Shown here one piece after another: positions 25,898 through 33,976 of a stretch of DNA of 64,000 bases. Each line of letters starts with the position of its first letter. Positions within the stretch are counted from its first letter, which is position 1. The stretch comes from Bifidobacterium santillanense (GTDB lineage Bacteria > Actinomycetota > Actinomycetes > Actinomycetales > Bifidobacteriaceae), in contig NZ_JAFEJS010000003.1 of the NCBI RefSeq assembly GCF_018555385.1, positions 163,418 to 227,417 of the forward strand. Direction: 5' to 3'. The position numbers and the translations under genes are program-made. The notes beneath the pieces were generated by a model. The model saw nothing but the letters and a program-made list of their open reading frames with translations, was not told the origin of the DNA and ran no database searches.

Positions 25898-26839
25898 ATG
25901 GACGGCAAATTGCGAGTGCACGGCCATCACAATGGCCTGAAGACGACCCTCCTGTTCGGGTTGATGTGGGGCGTCATCATGCTCATCTGGTGGGCCACCG
26001 GCGGCTCACGGGGCACCCTCGGCGTCTACATCGTCATCGGACTGGTCACCACGTTCGGCTCGTACTGGTTCTCCGACAAGCTCGCCATCGCGTCGATGGG
26101 CGCGAAGGAGGTCAGCGAGGCCGAGGCACCCACGCTGTACCGGATCGTGCGCGAACTGTCCGCGAAGGCCGGCAAGCCGATGCCGCGCATCTACGTCGCA
26201 CCCACGATGAGCCCGAACGCGTTCGCCACCGGCCGCAACGAGCGCCACGCTGCTGTGTGCTGCACGCAGGGCATCCTGCGCATCCTCAACGAACGCGAGA
26301 TCCGCGGCGTGCTCGGCCACGAGCTGATGCATGTGTACAACCGCGACATCCTCACCTCCGCGATCGCCTCGGCGATGGCCACCGTCATCACGTATCTCGG
26401 CTACTCGCTCATGTACTTCGGCGGCGGCAACTCGCGCGACGACCGCGACAACTCCTCCGGCGGCCTCGGCCTGATCGGCGTGCTGATGAGTATGATCCTC
26501 GCGCCGATCGCCGCATCGCTCATCCAGATGGCGATCTCCCGCACGCGCGAGTACGACGCCGACGAGGACGGCAGCGTACTGACCGGCGACCCCGAGGCGC
26601 TCGCCTCCGCGCTCAACAAGATCTCGTACGGCGCGCAGACCACGCCGATGCGCAAGACCGCCGGTACGCAGTCGGTCTCCGCGATGATGATCGCGAACCC
26701 GTTCTCGACCATCGGCTTCTCGCGCCTGTTCTCCACGCACCCGCCGACCGAGGATCGCATCAGCCGCCTGATGCAGATGGCCCAGGAGATGCGCGCCCAG
26801 CAGATCTACGGCCCCGGTGCGCCGCAGACACGCTATTGA
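25898..26839 (+). CDS. htpX: Membrane zinc metalloprotease HtpX
   Basis: 313 aa, M48 family. Two N-terminal membrane segments (about residues 15-33 and 37-58) are followed by the catalytic domain with HEXXH (HELMH, His141/Glu142/His145), then two more hydrophobic stretches (TSAIASAMATVITYLGYSLMY and LIGVLMSMILAPIAASLIQM) and the third zinc-ligand region EYDADEDG. The terminal STHPPTEDRISRLM is typical. It degrades damaged membrane proteins. Together with HtrA 6 kb away it suggests an envelope quality-control capacity, though the two are not linked in one operon. Confidence 0.95.
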   Translation: MDGKLRVHGHHNGLKTTLLFGLMWGVIMLIWWATGGSRGTLGVYIVIGLVTTFGSYWFSDKLAIASMGAKEVSEAEAPTLYRIVRELSAKAGKPMPRIYVAPTMSPNAFATGRNERHAAVCCTQGILRILNEREIRGVLGHELMHVYNRDILTSAIASAMATVITYLGYSLMYFGGGNSRDDRDNSSGGLGLIGVLMSMILAPIAASLIQMAISRTREYDADEDGSVLTGDPEALASALNKISYGAQTTPMRKTAGTQSVSAMMIANPFSTIGFSRLFSTHPPTEDRISRLMQMAQEMRAQQIYGPGAPQTRY

Positions 26840-26925
26840 GCCACAGGTGCGTCAGAAGGACTCATCGCGATTCCCTCCGCGTCCCGCCTGCTGAGATGTC
26901 TCCGGGAACCGTCCGCCGCCGTGGA

Positions 26926-26931
26926 TACACT
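26926..26931 (+). promoter_or_regulatory. -10 box TACACT upstream of tRNA-Gly
   Basis: TACACT lies 30 bases before the tRNA 5' end. Confidence 0.4.
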
Positions 26932-26961
26932 GGTGGCTCGCGTCCAAAAGACGCACCTTCC

Positions 26962-27032
26962 GCGAATGTAGTTCATCGGTAGAACGACAGCTTCCCAAGC
27001 TGTAGAGGCGGGTTCGACTCCCGTCATTCGCT
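26962..27032 (+). tRNA. tRNA-Gly (anticodon CCC)
   Basis: 71 bases. Acceptor stem GCGAATG/CATTCGC, anticodon stem ACAGC/GCTGT with loop TTCCCAA giving anticodon CCC, and T arm GGCGGGTTCGACTCCCGTC. The CCA end is not encoded. A short CTCTCAT/ATGAGAG hairpin directly follows and may help 3' processing or termination. Confidence 0.95.
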
Positions 27033-27155
27033 CTCATGTGATGAGAGACCTCCGTACAGGGACGGTTTCCCCTTCCCTTTTCCCACGTTCAGTGCCCTTT
27101 GGCACCGTCTCCCGTCTCCGGGCGGACGTTCGATCGGGCCTTTCCTTTCCGTTTC

Positions 27156-27199
27156 CGGTTGAACGTACGCTGACCGTGCCCTCAGCATACGTTCGACCG
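27156..27199. repeat. 18-bp inverted repeat of the GTACGCTGA family
   Basis: Arms 27156-27173 and 27182-27199 differ at two positions around an 8-base loop. The core GTACGCTGA...TCAGCATAC matches the palindromes at 42151-42381. Confidence 0.85.
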
Positions 27200-27258
27200 A
27201 ACGAGTACGACAAATACCCGGGCAAATGTACGGCTACCGCACGTGAACCTCGAACCGC

Positions 27259-28545
27259 CTACTTCTGCTTCTCCCACTCCGGCTTCGGGCTCATCTTGAT
27301 GAGCTGCTTGACGGTCACGAACTCGTATCCCTGCCCGCGAAGGTCGTCGATGATGCGCGGCAGCGCCTCGATGTCCTGCTCCCTATCGCCGCCGCCGCCG
27401 TCGTGCATGAGCACGATCGCGCCGTTGTGCGCGTGCTTCATCACGTTGTCGTGGATCGCGTCCGCGCCGGGACGCTTCCAGTCGAGCGTGTCGATGTCCC
27501 ACAGCACGTTCATGTCGATGAGGTCGCCCGCGTCCTTCCACTGCTGTGACCCGAACGCGCCGTAGGGGGAGCGCAGCACCTTCGTGTCCACGCCCGACGC
27601 GTCCTTCATCGCCGAGAAGCCCTTCTCGATGTTCGCACGCAGCTCGTCGCGGCTCAGCTTCGGCATGTTCGGGTGATCGTAGCTGTGGCTCGCCACCTCG
27701 TGCCCCTCGCTGACCATGCGCTTCTCGACCGACGCGAACTCCTTCGACTGCTGGCCCAGATCGAAGAACGTCGCCTTGACGCCCTTCTCCTTGAGGATGT
27801 CGAGCATCGGCGCGCTGTACTTGCTCGGACCGTCGTCGAACGTCAGCGCGATCACCTTCTTGCCCTCCGGACGCGGGCTGTACGAGCGCACGACCATGTC
27901 GGTCGGCTTCGTCGTCACGCCCTTGTCGACCTTCTTGCCGGACTTCTTGCCGACCCACGTCTCGGCGACGCCGTCCTTGCCGTGGCTCACGCGCACCTGG
28001 ATCGTGCCGCCGGCGAGGTCCACGTCGGCGCCGTACGGGGCGGCCCTCTTGATGACGGTGTGCCCCTCGGTCACGTCGGCGCCGGAATCGACCGTCACGT
28101 CCGCGTGCTCCGGCACGACCATCTTCGACCAGTCCGATTCCGGGATGGCCTGTCCGGCGATCGACGGGACGATCGCCTTGCCGCCGCGCTTGTCGATGAC
28201 GGATCCGTCGATCGCGAGCAGACGCCCGCGTTTCGCACCGAAGTCGTCGTTCTTCTCGAGGAGCTTGACGAGCGTCGTATCGACGCGCGTGCGCACGGTA
28301 CGGCCGTTCACGGTCACGTCGATCGGGCGCCAGTGGTCGTCCCACATCCACGAGAATCCCGCCGCGAGGCTCGCGACCAGACCGATCACGACGATGACGA
28401 TCGCCGTGCGGGCCCACGGCGCGAGCGGTCGACGTGGCTTCACCGCGCCTTCGAGCGTGAGTTCCTCGGGGTCCGGACCGTTCTGCGCGCTGCGTGCGTC
28501 CATCGGACCGACCGGACGCATATTGCGATCGTGCGAATCGTGCAT
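27259..28545 (-). CDS. Membrane-anchored NodB-family polysaccharide (peptidoglycan) deacetylase
   Basis: 428 aa. A cytoplasmic N-terminus of about 45 residues, one membrane segment (TAIVIVVIGLVASLAAGFSWMW) and an extracellular region of about 160 residues (IDVTVNGRTVRTRVDTTLVKLL...) precede the NodB domain (about 225-415). The NodB motifs are TFDDGPS, the HxxxH metal site HSYDHP, RSPYGAF, DIDTLDW and IVLMHDGGGG. It would remove acetyl groups from cell-wall sugars, which lowers lysozyme sensitivity. ATG 28545 follows AAGGAG by 6 bases; the longer open frame upstream is ignored. Divergent from the aldolase gene. Confidence 0.92.
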   Translation of the reverse strand: MHDSHDRNMRPVGPMDARSAQNGPDPEELTLEGAVKPRRPLAPWARTAIVIVVIGLVASLAAGFSWMWDDHWRPIDVTVNGRTVRTRVDTTLVKLLEKNDDFGAKRGRLLAIDGSVIDKRGGKAIVPSIAGQAIPESDWSKMVVPEHADVTVDSGADVTEGHTVIKRAAPYGADVDLAGGTIQVRVSHGKDGVAETWVGKKSGKKVDKGVTTKPTDMVVRSYSPRPEGKKVIALTFDDGPSKYSAPMLDILKEKGVKATFFDLGQQSKEFASVEKRMVSEGHEVASHSYDHPNMPKLSRDELRANIEKGFSAMKDASGVDTKVLRSPYGAFGSQQWKDAGDLIDMNVLWDIDTLDWKRPGADAIHDNVMKHAHNGAIVLMHDGGGGDREQDIEALPRIIDDLRGQGYEFVTVKQLIKMSPKPEWEKQK

Positions 28546-28963
28546 GTCGTTCTCCTTACCGACGCCCCATTGTATGGAGATCGCGCGCGGACGGGTAATC
28601 CAAAAGTAATACTTTTGGGTAGGTCGGGTGACGGTTCGGGAAACCGTCTGTCTGTGCGAATGCGCAGGTGCTTGGCATCCCTCGTGGCGCGCCGGGATCG
28701 GCTGGGGCCGAGCCGTTGGTGCCGGTGGTGATGCCGCATCCCTCTCGGCGCGCCGGGGTCGGCTTCGCGGATGGTTATCGACGCACCCGTACGCGAGTCG
28801 CTCCATGCGCGGATCGTCCGGCCGTTCGACCTTGAGCATCGATGCGCCCGTACGCGAGTCACTCGCGGGGCGTCGTCGGGATGTGACGAAACGCACACGC
28901 CGGTGCGCATCGTGTGCGGCCCGCCCGGCCCGTGACGTCACCGCGGCGCGGGATAATGAAGGC
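28546..28963. other. 418-bp divergent promoter space with 61-bp-offset direct repeats
   Basis: No gene seen. GCATCCCTC...GGCGCGCCGG recurs at 28675 and 28736 (61-bp offset), and the 27-bp ATCGAYGCRCCCGTACGCGAG segment recurs at 28777 and 28838 (61-bp offset). The deacetylase leader contains GTAATACTTTTGGGT near 28605. Confidence 0.65.
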
Positions 28964-30031
28964 ATGACTATCGCAACGCCAGAACGCTATGCCGAGATGC
29001 TGGATGCCGCCCGCCGCGGCGGCTATGCCTACCCCGCGATCAATGTGACGAGCACGCAGACCCTGAACGCCGCCCTCCAGGGCTTTGCGGAGGCCGAGTC
29101 CGACGGCATCATCCAGGTGTCCGTGGGCGGTTCCGCCTACTTCTCCGGACAGTCGCTCAAGAACCGCGTCACCGGTTCCCTCGCGTTCGCCGCGTTCGCG
29201 CACGAGGTGGCGAAGCAGTACCCGAACATCACCGTGGCTCTGCACACCGACCACTGCGCCGAGCAGTACCTCGACGACTGGGTGCGTCCGCTGCTCGCGT
29301 ACGAGGCCGACGAGGTCGCGCACGGCAAGGAGCCGACCTTCCAGTCGCACATGTGGGACGGTTCGACGGTCCCGCTCGAGCGCAACCTCGACATCGCCGA
29401 GGAGCTGCTCGACAAGTCGCAGGCCGCGCACACGATCCTCGAGATCGAGATCGGCGCGGTCGGCGGCGAGGAGGACGGCCAGTCCGCCGCCATCGACGAG
29501 AAGCTGTACTCCACGCCGGCCGACGGTGTGAAGGTCGCCCAGCGTCTGGGCCTGGGCGAGCGCGGCCGCTACATGGCGGCGTTCACGTTCGGCAACGTGC
29601 ACGGTGCGTACAAGCCGGGCATGGTCAAGCTGCGCCCGTCCCTGCTGGGTGAGATCCAGTCCGAGGTCGCCGGCGCCGTGGTCGACGGGCGCGTGCCGTC
29701 CGCCGCCGGCATCGTCGACTTCCCGGCCGGCAAGCCGTTCGAGCTCGTCTTCCACGGCGGCTCCGGTTCGACTCCGGAGGAGATCGCCGAGGCCGTCTCG
29801 TACGGCGTCGTCAAGATGAACATCGACACGGACACGCAGTACGCGTTCACCCGCGCGATCGCCGGCCACATGTTCGAGCACTACGACTCCGTGCTCAAAG
29901 TCGACGGCGAGGTCGGCAAGAAGAAGTTCTACGACCCGCGCTCGTGGGGCAAGAAGGCCGAGGCGTCGATGGCGCAGCGCGTCGTCGAGGCGTGCCAGCA
30001 GCTCGGCTCCGCCGGCCGCGCCCTCAAGTAG
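28964..30031 (+). CDS. fba: Class II fructose-bisphosphate aldolase
   Basis: 355 aa. It cleaves or forms fructose 1,6-bisphosphate; zinc-dependent. Family motifs: YAYPAINVTSTQTLNAAL at the start, the zinc-binding HTDHC near residue 104, EIEIGAVGGEEDG, the zinc His in FTFGNVHGAYKPG, VFHGGSGST and VVKMNIDTDTQYAF. Length and sequence fit the actinobacterial group. ATG 28964 follows GATAATGAAGGC, so either a -10-like box or a close GAAGG site supports this start; the frame stays open upstream but has no plausible site. Confidence 0.96.
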   Translation: MTIATPERYAEMLDAARRGGYAYPAINVTSTQTLNAALQGFAEAESDGIIQVSVGGSAYFSGQSLKNRVTGSLAFAAFAHEVAKQYPNITVALHTDHCAEQYLDDWVRPLLAYEADEVAHGKEPTFQSHMWDGSTVPLERNLDIAEELLDKSQAAHTILEIEIGAVGGEEDGQSAAIDEKLYSTPADGVKVAQRLGLGERGRYMAAFTFGNVHGAYKPGMVKLRPSLLGEIQSEVAGAVVDGRVPSAAGIVDFPAGKPFELVFHGGSGSTPEEIAEAVSYGVVKMNIDTDTQYAFTRAIAGHMFEHYDSVLKVDGEVGKKKFYDPRSWGKKAEASMAQRVVEACQQLGSAGRALK

Positions 30032-30079
30032 CCGCAAGCCGCGTCGTACGCGGATAGGGGTTCTCGTACCCGGATGTGA

Positions 30080-30768
30080 CGTCCGATTCCACGGAATCGG
30101 ACGTTGCGCCATGCCCGATACCGCATCAAAAACGTCCGTTCCTATAGGATCGGGCGTTTTCGTATGCGGTGGCTCCCCGCTGGCGTCCGATTCTGTAGTA
30201 TCGGATGTTTTCGCGAGCCATGTCGCACCGTAAACGTCCGTTCCTATAGGATTGGGCGTTTCGCGGGCGGATTCGCACTTGGCGGCGTCCGATTCTGTAG
30301 TATCGGACGTTTCCGTGCTTCATATCGTCCCCTAAACGTCTGTTCCTGTAGTATCGGACGGTTTCATGAGCCGGGCCGCACCGTAAACGTCCGTTCCTAT
30401 AGGATCAGACGTTATTGCGCTCCGTTGTGCGTCGTGAACATCCGTTCCCGTAGTATCGGGCGTTTCCGTATGCGGCGGATTCTTGCTGGCGTCCGATTCC
30501 GTAGTATCGGGCGTTTTCGTGTCTCATACCGTTCCCCAGACGTCCGTTCCTGTAGTATCGGTCGTTCTGGATGGTGGATTCGTATTTGCAACGTCCGATT
30601 CTGTAGTATCGGACGGTTTCATGAGCCGGGCCGCACCGTAAACGTCTGTTCCTATAGGATCGGATGTTATTGCGCTCCGTTGTGCGTCGTAAACGTCCGA
30701 TCCCGCAGTATCGGACGTTTCCTGGGTGGATTTGCGTTCCGTGGCGTCCGATTCTGTAGTATCGGACG
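30080..30768. repeat. Palindrome array II: fourteen 24-bp units, 13 at exact 51-bp pitch
   Basis: Unit starts: 30080, then 30133, 30184, 30235, 30286, 30337, 30388, 30439, 30490, 30541, 30592, 30643, 30694 and 30745. The first gap is 53; all others are 51. Two flavours occur: CGTCCGATTC-TGTAG-TATCGGACG and CGTCCGTTCC-TATAGG-ATCGGGCG, often extended to AAACGTCC...GGACGTTT. Spacers are 27 bases and related rather than unique; two spacers recur five units apart. Fills the space between the aldolase and the AbiEi/nuclease-like gene. Confidence 0.97.
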
Positions 30769-30822
30769 CCACGGATTCACGGATGGGATGACACGGATGG
30801 ATGAGGGGGTGAGAGCGGGAAA

Positions 30823-31821
30823 TTAGTATTCGGTGCACACGTAGCCGGTGAACGGCGTGCGTTTGCCGAGATTCGGTCGCGGCACCTGTGCCGCGACCAG
30901 ACGTTGCTCGAACGGCGTGCGGTTGCGCACGTGGACCATCTGGAACCGCACGACCGGGATGTTGAGCATGTTGATCTCCGTCTCCCGGTCCTTCTCCCGC
31001 AGGGTGACGGCGACGACGTCGTCCCCTCCGGTCATGGCGGGGTTCACGTACTTCTCGCGGCCGTCCAGCTCGCCGACGACGAGCGATCCGTCGTCGCGCG
31101 TCCACGTGAAGTCCGCGTAGATCGCGCCTCCGTCGATCGGGCTGATGAACTGCCGCTGACACTGCGGCTGGGCGAATCCCAACTCCAGCGAGACCGCCAA
31201 CGAGACGGCCTCGCCGCCGTTCGTGCACATCGGGTCGACGTGCTCGGCCACGAATCGGGCGCGGGGCAGGCCGCGTTTCCGCCGTTGGGCGGCGCAGTAG
31301 TCCTGCAATGACGCCGCCGGATTGCCCGTGGCGCGCAGTCCCATGGTGCATATCGACATGGCCGTGGGGAAATCCAACGTCCGCGCGCAATCGAACATGG
31401 TCTGTTCGGGTGAGGTGACGCGGATGCCGTCCACTACGACGACCTGCAGGTCCGGCGTGTAATGGGCTACGACCAGACCCCGCTTTCCGGTCTGGTGTGG
31501 ATCGGTCACGGCGATGTGCACGTAGCGCTGGAGATACATGGACGAGGTGTATCGGTGGATGGCGGCGGCCGAGACGCCGGACAGCACCCAGTCGGGATGC
31601 TCGCGGCAGATCGTCCGCAGCCGGTATGCGATGCGGTCCCCGTAGGATAACGAGTCCCATAGCGGTTTGCGTATGTAGCGTCCCTTCACGGGCATGACCA
31701 GTTCTCCGGCGCCCAGCCGCCGGTCGAGGAGATGACGGTCTCCCGGCCGTTCGGCCTTGGCGAAGGTACGGCGTTGTTCCGCTTGCGTCAGCAGCTGTTC
31801 GATTCTGATGTGTTGTCTCAT
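30823..31821 (-). CDS. AbiEi-like wHTH plus PD-(D/E)XK nuclease-like protein
   Basis: 332 aa. The N-terminus (MRQHIRIEQLLTQAEQRRTF... LGAGELVMPVKGRYI) resembles the AbiEi/transcriptional-regulator helix-turn-helix found in type IV toxin-antitoxin antitoxins. The middle (about 65-190) is the usual AbiEi-associated region. The C-terminal 110 residues have a restriction-nuclease-fold signature: ADFTWTRDDGSLVVGELDGREKY, i.e. Asp, then Glu-x-Asp-Gly with a following Lys. No partner toxin gene is adjacent. Start 31821 is chosen because TATCAT lies 6 bases upstream; ATG 31887 is in frame and would add 22 residues. It is enclosed by palindrome arrays II and III. Function unknown. Confidence 0.72.
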   Translation of the reverse strand: MRQHIRIEQLLTQAEQRRTFAKAERPGDRHLLDRRLGAGELVMPVKGRYIRKPLWDSLSYGDRIAYRLRTICREHPDWVLSGVSAAAIHRYTSSMYLQRYVHIAVTDPHQTGKRGLVVAHYTPDLQVVVVDGIRVTSPEQTMFDCARTLDFPTAMSICTMGLRATGNPAASLQDYCAAQRRKRGLPRARFVAEHVDPMCTNGGEAVSLAVSLELGFAQPQCQRQFISPIDGGAIYADFTWTRDDGSLVVGELDGREKYVNPAMTGGDDVVAVTLREKDRETEINMLNIPVVRFQMVHVRNRTPFEQRLVAAQVPRPNLGKRTPFTGYVCTEY

Positions 31822-31827
31822 GTCGCG

Positions 31828-31833
31828 ATGATA
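31828..31833 (-). promoter_or_regulatory. -10 box TATCAT of the AbiEi/nuclease-like gene
   Basis: TATCAT on the minus strand lies 6 bases before ATG 31821, next to palindrome array III. Confidence 0.45.
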
Positions 31834-31957
31834 AAAGCCCGGAGGCTCGCTTCCTAGCCGTCGGGACAATGTGGACGAAGCCCTCATGAATCTTCACAAA
31901 TCCAGGCATCGCACGGCGCCGTGATGCGTCCGATTCCACCCGAACCGACCATTCCCG

Positions 31958-32287
31958 CGTCCGATCCTGCAGTATCGGACGCGGGGCTGCACGTAGGAGG
32001 ACCCGAATCGTCACATCCTATAGGATCAGACGTTCTCGGGTGTGGATTCGCCCTCATAACGTCCGATTCTGCAGTATCGGACGTTTCGGCGCCCCGCGTC
32101 GAACTCTAAACGTCCGTTCCTATAGGATCGGTCGTTCTGAGTGGTGGATTCGTGCTTGTGACGTCCGATTCTGCAGTATCGGACGTTTTCGTATGTGGAT
32201 GGTTGCCGTTGACGTCCGATTCCGCAGTATCGGACGCTTCGGAGGGGCATTGCGCGTTGCGAACGTCCGATTCTATAGGATCGGGCG
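31958..32287. repeat. Palindrome array III: seven 24-bp units at exact 51-bp pitch
   Basis: Units start at 31958, 32009, 32060, 32111, 32162, 32213 and 32264. Centres are CTGCAG, CTATAG or CCGCAG. A half unit with only the left arm (CGTCCGATTCC) is at 31927. The spacer after 32111 is close to the spacer after 30541 in array II. Bases 32288-32492 hold no gene; a TAGGCT box near 32431 may serve purA. Confidence 0.96.
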
Positions 32288-32492
32288 TTTGGGGAGCGGG
32301 GAGGGTGCGGAGTGAGCGGGCTGGCGGGCGGTGGAGGAGTGCCCGGGAGCGGATGAAGAGGTGTTCAGGAGTGAGCGAGGAAGCGCCCGGTGGGTGGGCG
32401 GGAGGATGCCCGGGTAGAGGGCGTACGGTAGGCTGATTCGCGGCGGAATCGAGCGAATCGAGCGTAAAAGCAAGCGTATGCGGAGGTGCGTA

Positions 32493-33779
32493 ATGCCTGG
32501 AATTGTGTTGATCGGTGCCCAGTGGGGAGACGAAGGCAAGGGCAAGGCGACCGATCTGATCGGTACGAAGGTCGACTATGTCGCGCGTTTCAACGGCGGC
32601 AACAACGCGGGCCACAGCGTGGTCGTGGGCGATGAGTCCTACGCGCTGCACCTGCTGCCCTCCGGCATCATCAACCCGAACCTCACCCCGGTGATCGGCA
32701 ACGGCGTCGTCGTCGACCCGGAGGTCCTGTTCCAGGAGATCGACGGCCTCGAGGCCCGCGGCATCGACTGCTCGCATCTGAAGGTGAGCGAGGCCGCGCA
32801 CATCATCGCGCCATACCACCGCACGCTCGACAAGGTCACCGAGCGCTTCCTCGGCAAGCACAAGATCGGCACCACCGGCCGCGGCATCGGCCCGGCCTAC
32901 GCGGACAAGATCAACCGCGTCGGCATCCGCGTGCACGACCTGTTCAACGCCGAGCACCTGCACGACAAGGTCGAGGCCAGCCTGCACCAGAAGAACCAGA
33001 TCCTCGTCAAGCTGTACAACCGCCGCGCCATCGACGTCGACCAGACCACCGACGAGCTGCTCAAGCTCGGCGAGCGCCTCAAGCCGTACGTCGCCAACAC
33101 CGGCCTGATCCTCAACAAGGCCCTCGACGAGGGCAAGACCGTCCTGTTCGAGGGCGCGCAGGCCACGATGCTTGACGTCGACCACGGCACCTATCCGTTC
33201 GTCACCTCGTCCAACCCGACCGCCGGCGGCGCCTGCACCGGCACCGGCGTCGGCCCGACCAAGATCACCCGCGTCGTCGGGGTTTCCAAGGCGTACGTCA
33301 CGCGCGTGGGCGAGGGCCCGTTCCCGACCGAGCTGTTCGACGAGTCCGGCGAGTGGCTGCGTCAGCAGGGCCACGAGTTCGGCGTGACCACCGGCCGCCC
33401 GCGCCGCTGCGGCTGGTTCGACGCGGTCGTCAACCGCTACGCCAGCCAGGTCAACGGCCTGACCGACCTCGTCCTGACCAAGCTGGACGTCCTCACCGGC
33501 CTCAAGGAGATCCCGATCTGCGTCGCGTACGACGTGGACGGCGTCCGTCACGACGACATGCCGACCGACCAGGCCGCGTTCGCCGCCGCCAAGCCGATCT
33601 ACGAGACGATGCCGGGCTGGGACGAGGACATCTCCAACTGCCATTCCTTCGACGAGCTGCCGGCCACCTGCCAGGCGTACGTCAAGCGTCTCGAGGAGCT
33701 GAGCAACTGCCGCATCTCCGCGATCGGCACCGGCCCGCAGCGCGACCACATCATCTCCGTCCACTCGCTCATCGACTGA
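32493..33779 (+). CDS. purA: Adenylosuccinate synthetase
   Basis: 428 aa. It joins IMP and aspartate using GTP in AMP synthesis. The N-terminal GTP-binding signature [11 protein letters not shown] is preceded by only MPGIVLI, the family's usual start. Other motifs: [47 protein letters not shown] and [15 protein letters not shown] 32493 has GGAGG 6 bases upstream, so the short in-frame extension upstream is rejected. Length is normal for the family. Nothing odd in the gene; the repeat array ends about 200 bases before it. Confidence 0.98.
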   Translation: MPGIVLIGAQWGDEGKGKATDLIGTKVDYVARFNGGNNAGHSVVVGDESYALHLLPSGIINPNLTPVIGNGVVVDPEVLFQEIDGLEARGIDCSHLKVSEAAHIIAPYHRTLDKVTERFLGKHKIGTTGRGIGPAYADKINRVGIRVHDLFNAEHLHDKVEASLHQKNQILVKLYNRRAIDVDQTTDELLKLGERLKPYVANTGLILNKALDEGKTVLFEGAQATMLDVDHGTYPFVTSSNPTAGGACTGTGVGPTKITRVVGVSKAYVTRVGEGPFPTELFDESGEWLRQQGHEFGVTTGRPRRCGWFDAVVNRYASQVNGLTDLVLTKLDVLTGLKEIPICVAYDVDGVRHDDMPTDQAAFAAAKPIYETMPGWDEDISNCHSFDELPATCQAYVKRLEELSNCRISAIGTGPQRDHIISVHSLID

Positions 33780-33976
33780 CATCGACTGACTTCGATCGAT
33801 GCCGGCTGACGTCAGATCGGCCGGCACTGGTTCCGGTGATGGCCGATCGGTCCGATCGCATCGTGGCGGTCGGCCGATCGGCCGCTCGCCGGAACCTCGC
33901 AGGCCCGTGACGCGACGTCAGAGCCGAGTATCGAATCGAAGTCGAGAAGCCGAGAAAAGACGGACCGGACGAGCCT

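Noticed and set aside
30080..30768. CRISPR array
   Set aside because: Unit and spacer lengths look similar to a CRISPR, but the repeats are degenerate full palindromes, spacers resemble each other and recur, and no cas genes or leader are present.
30104..30826. 240-codon open frame through palindrome array II
   Set aside because: The frame stays open because 51 is divisible by three. The minus strand is open over part of the array for the same reason, and there is no ribosome site or known protein; the product would be a 17-residue Arg/Ser/Ile repeat dictated by the palindrome.
30823..31821. Complete type IV toxin-antitoxin pair
   Set aside because: No AbiEii-like nucleotidyltransferase toxin gene is adjacent on either side.
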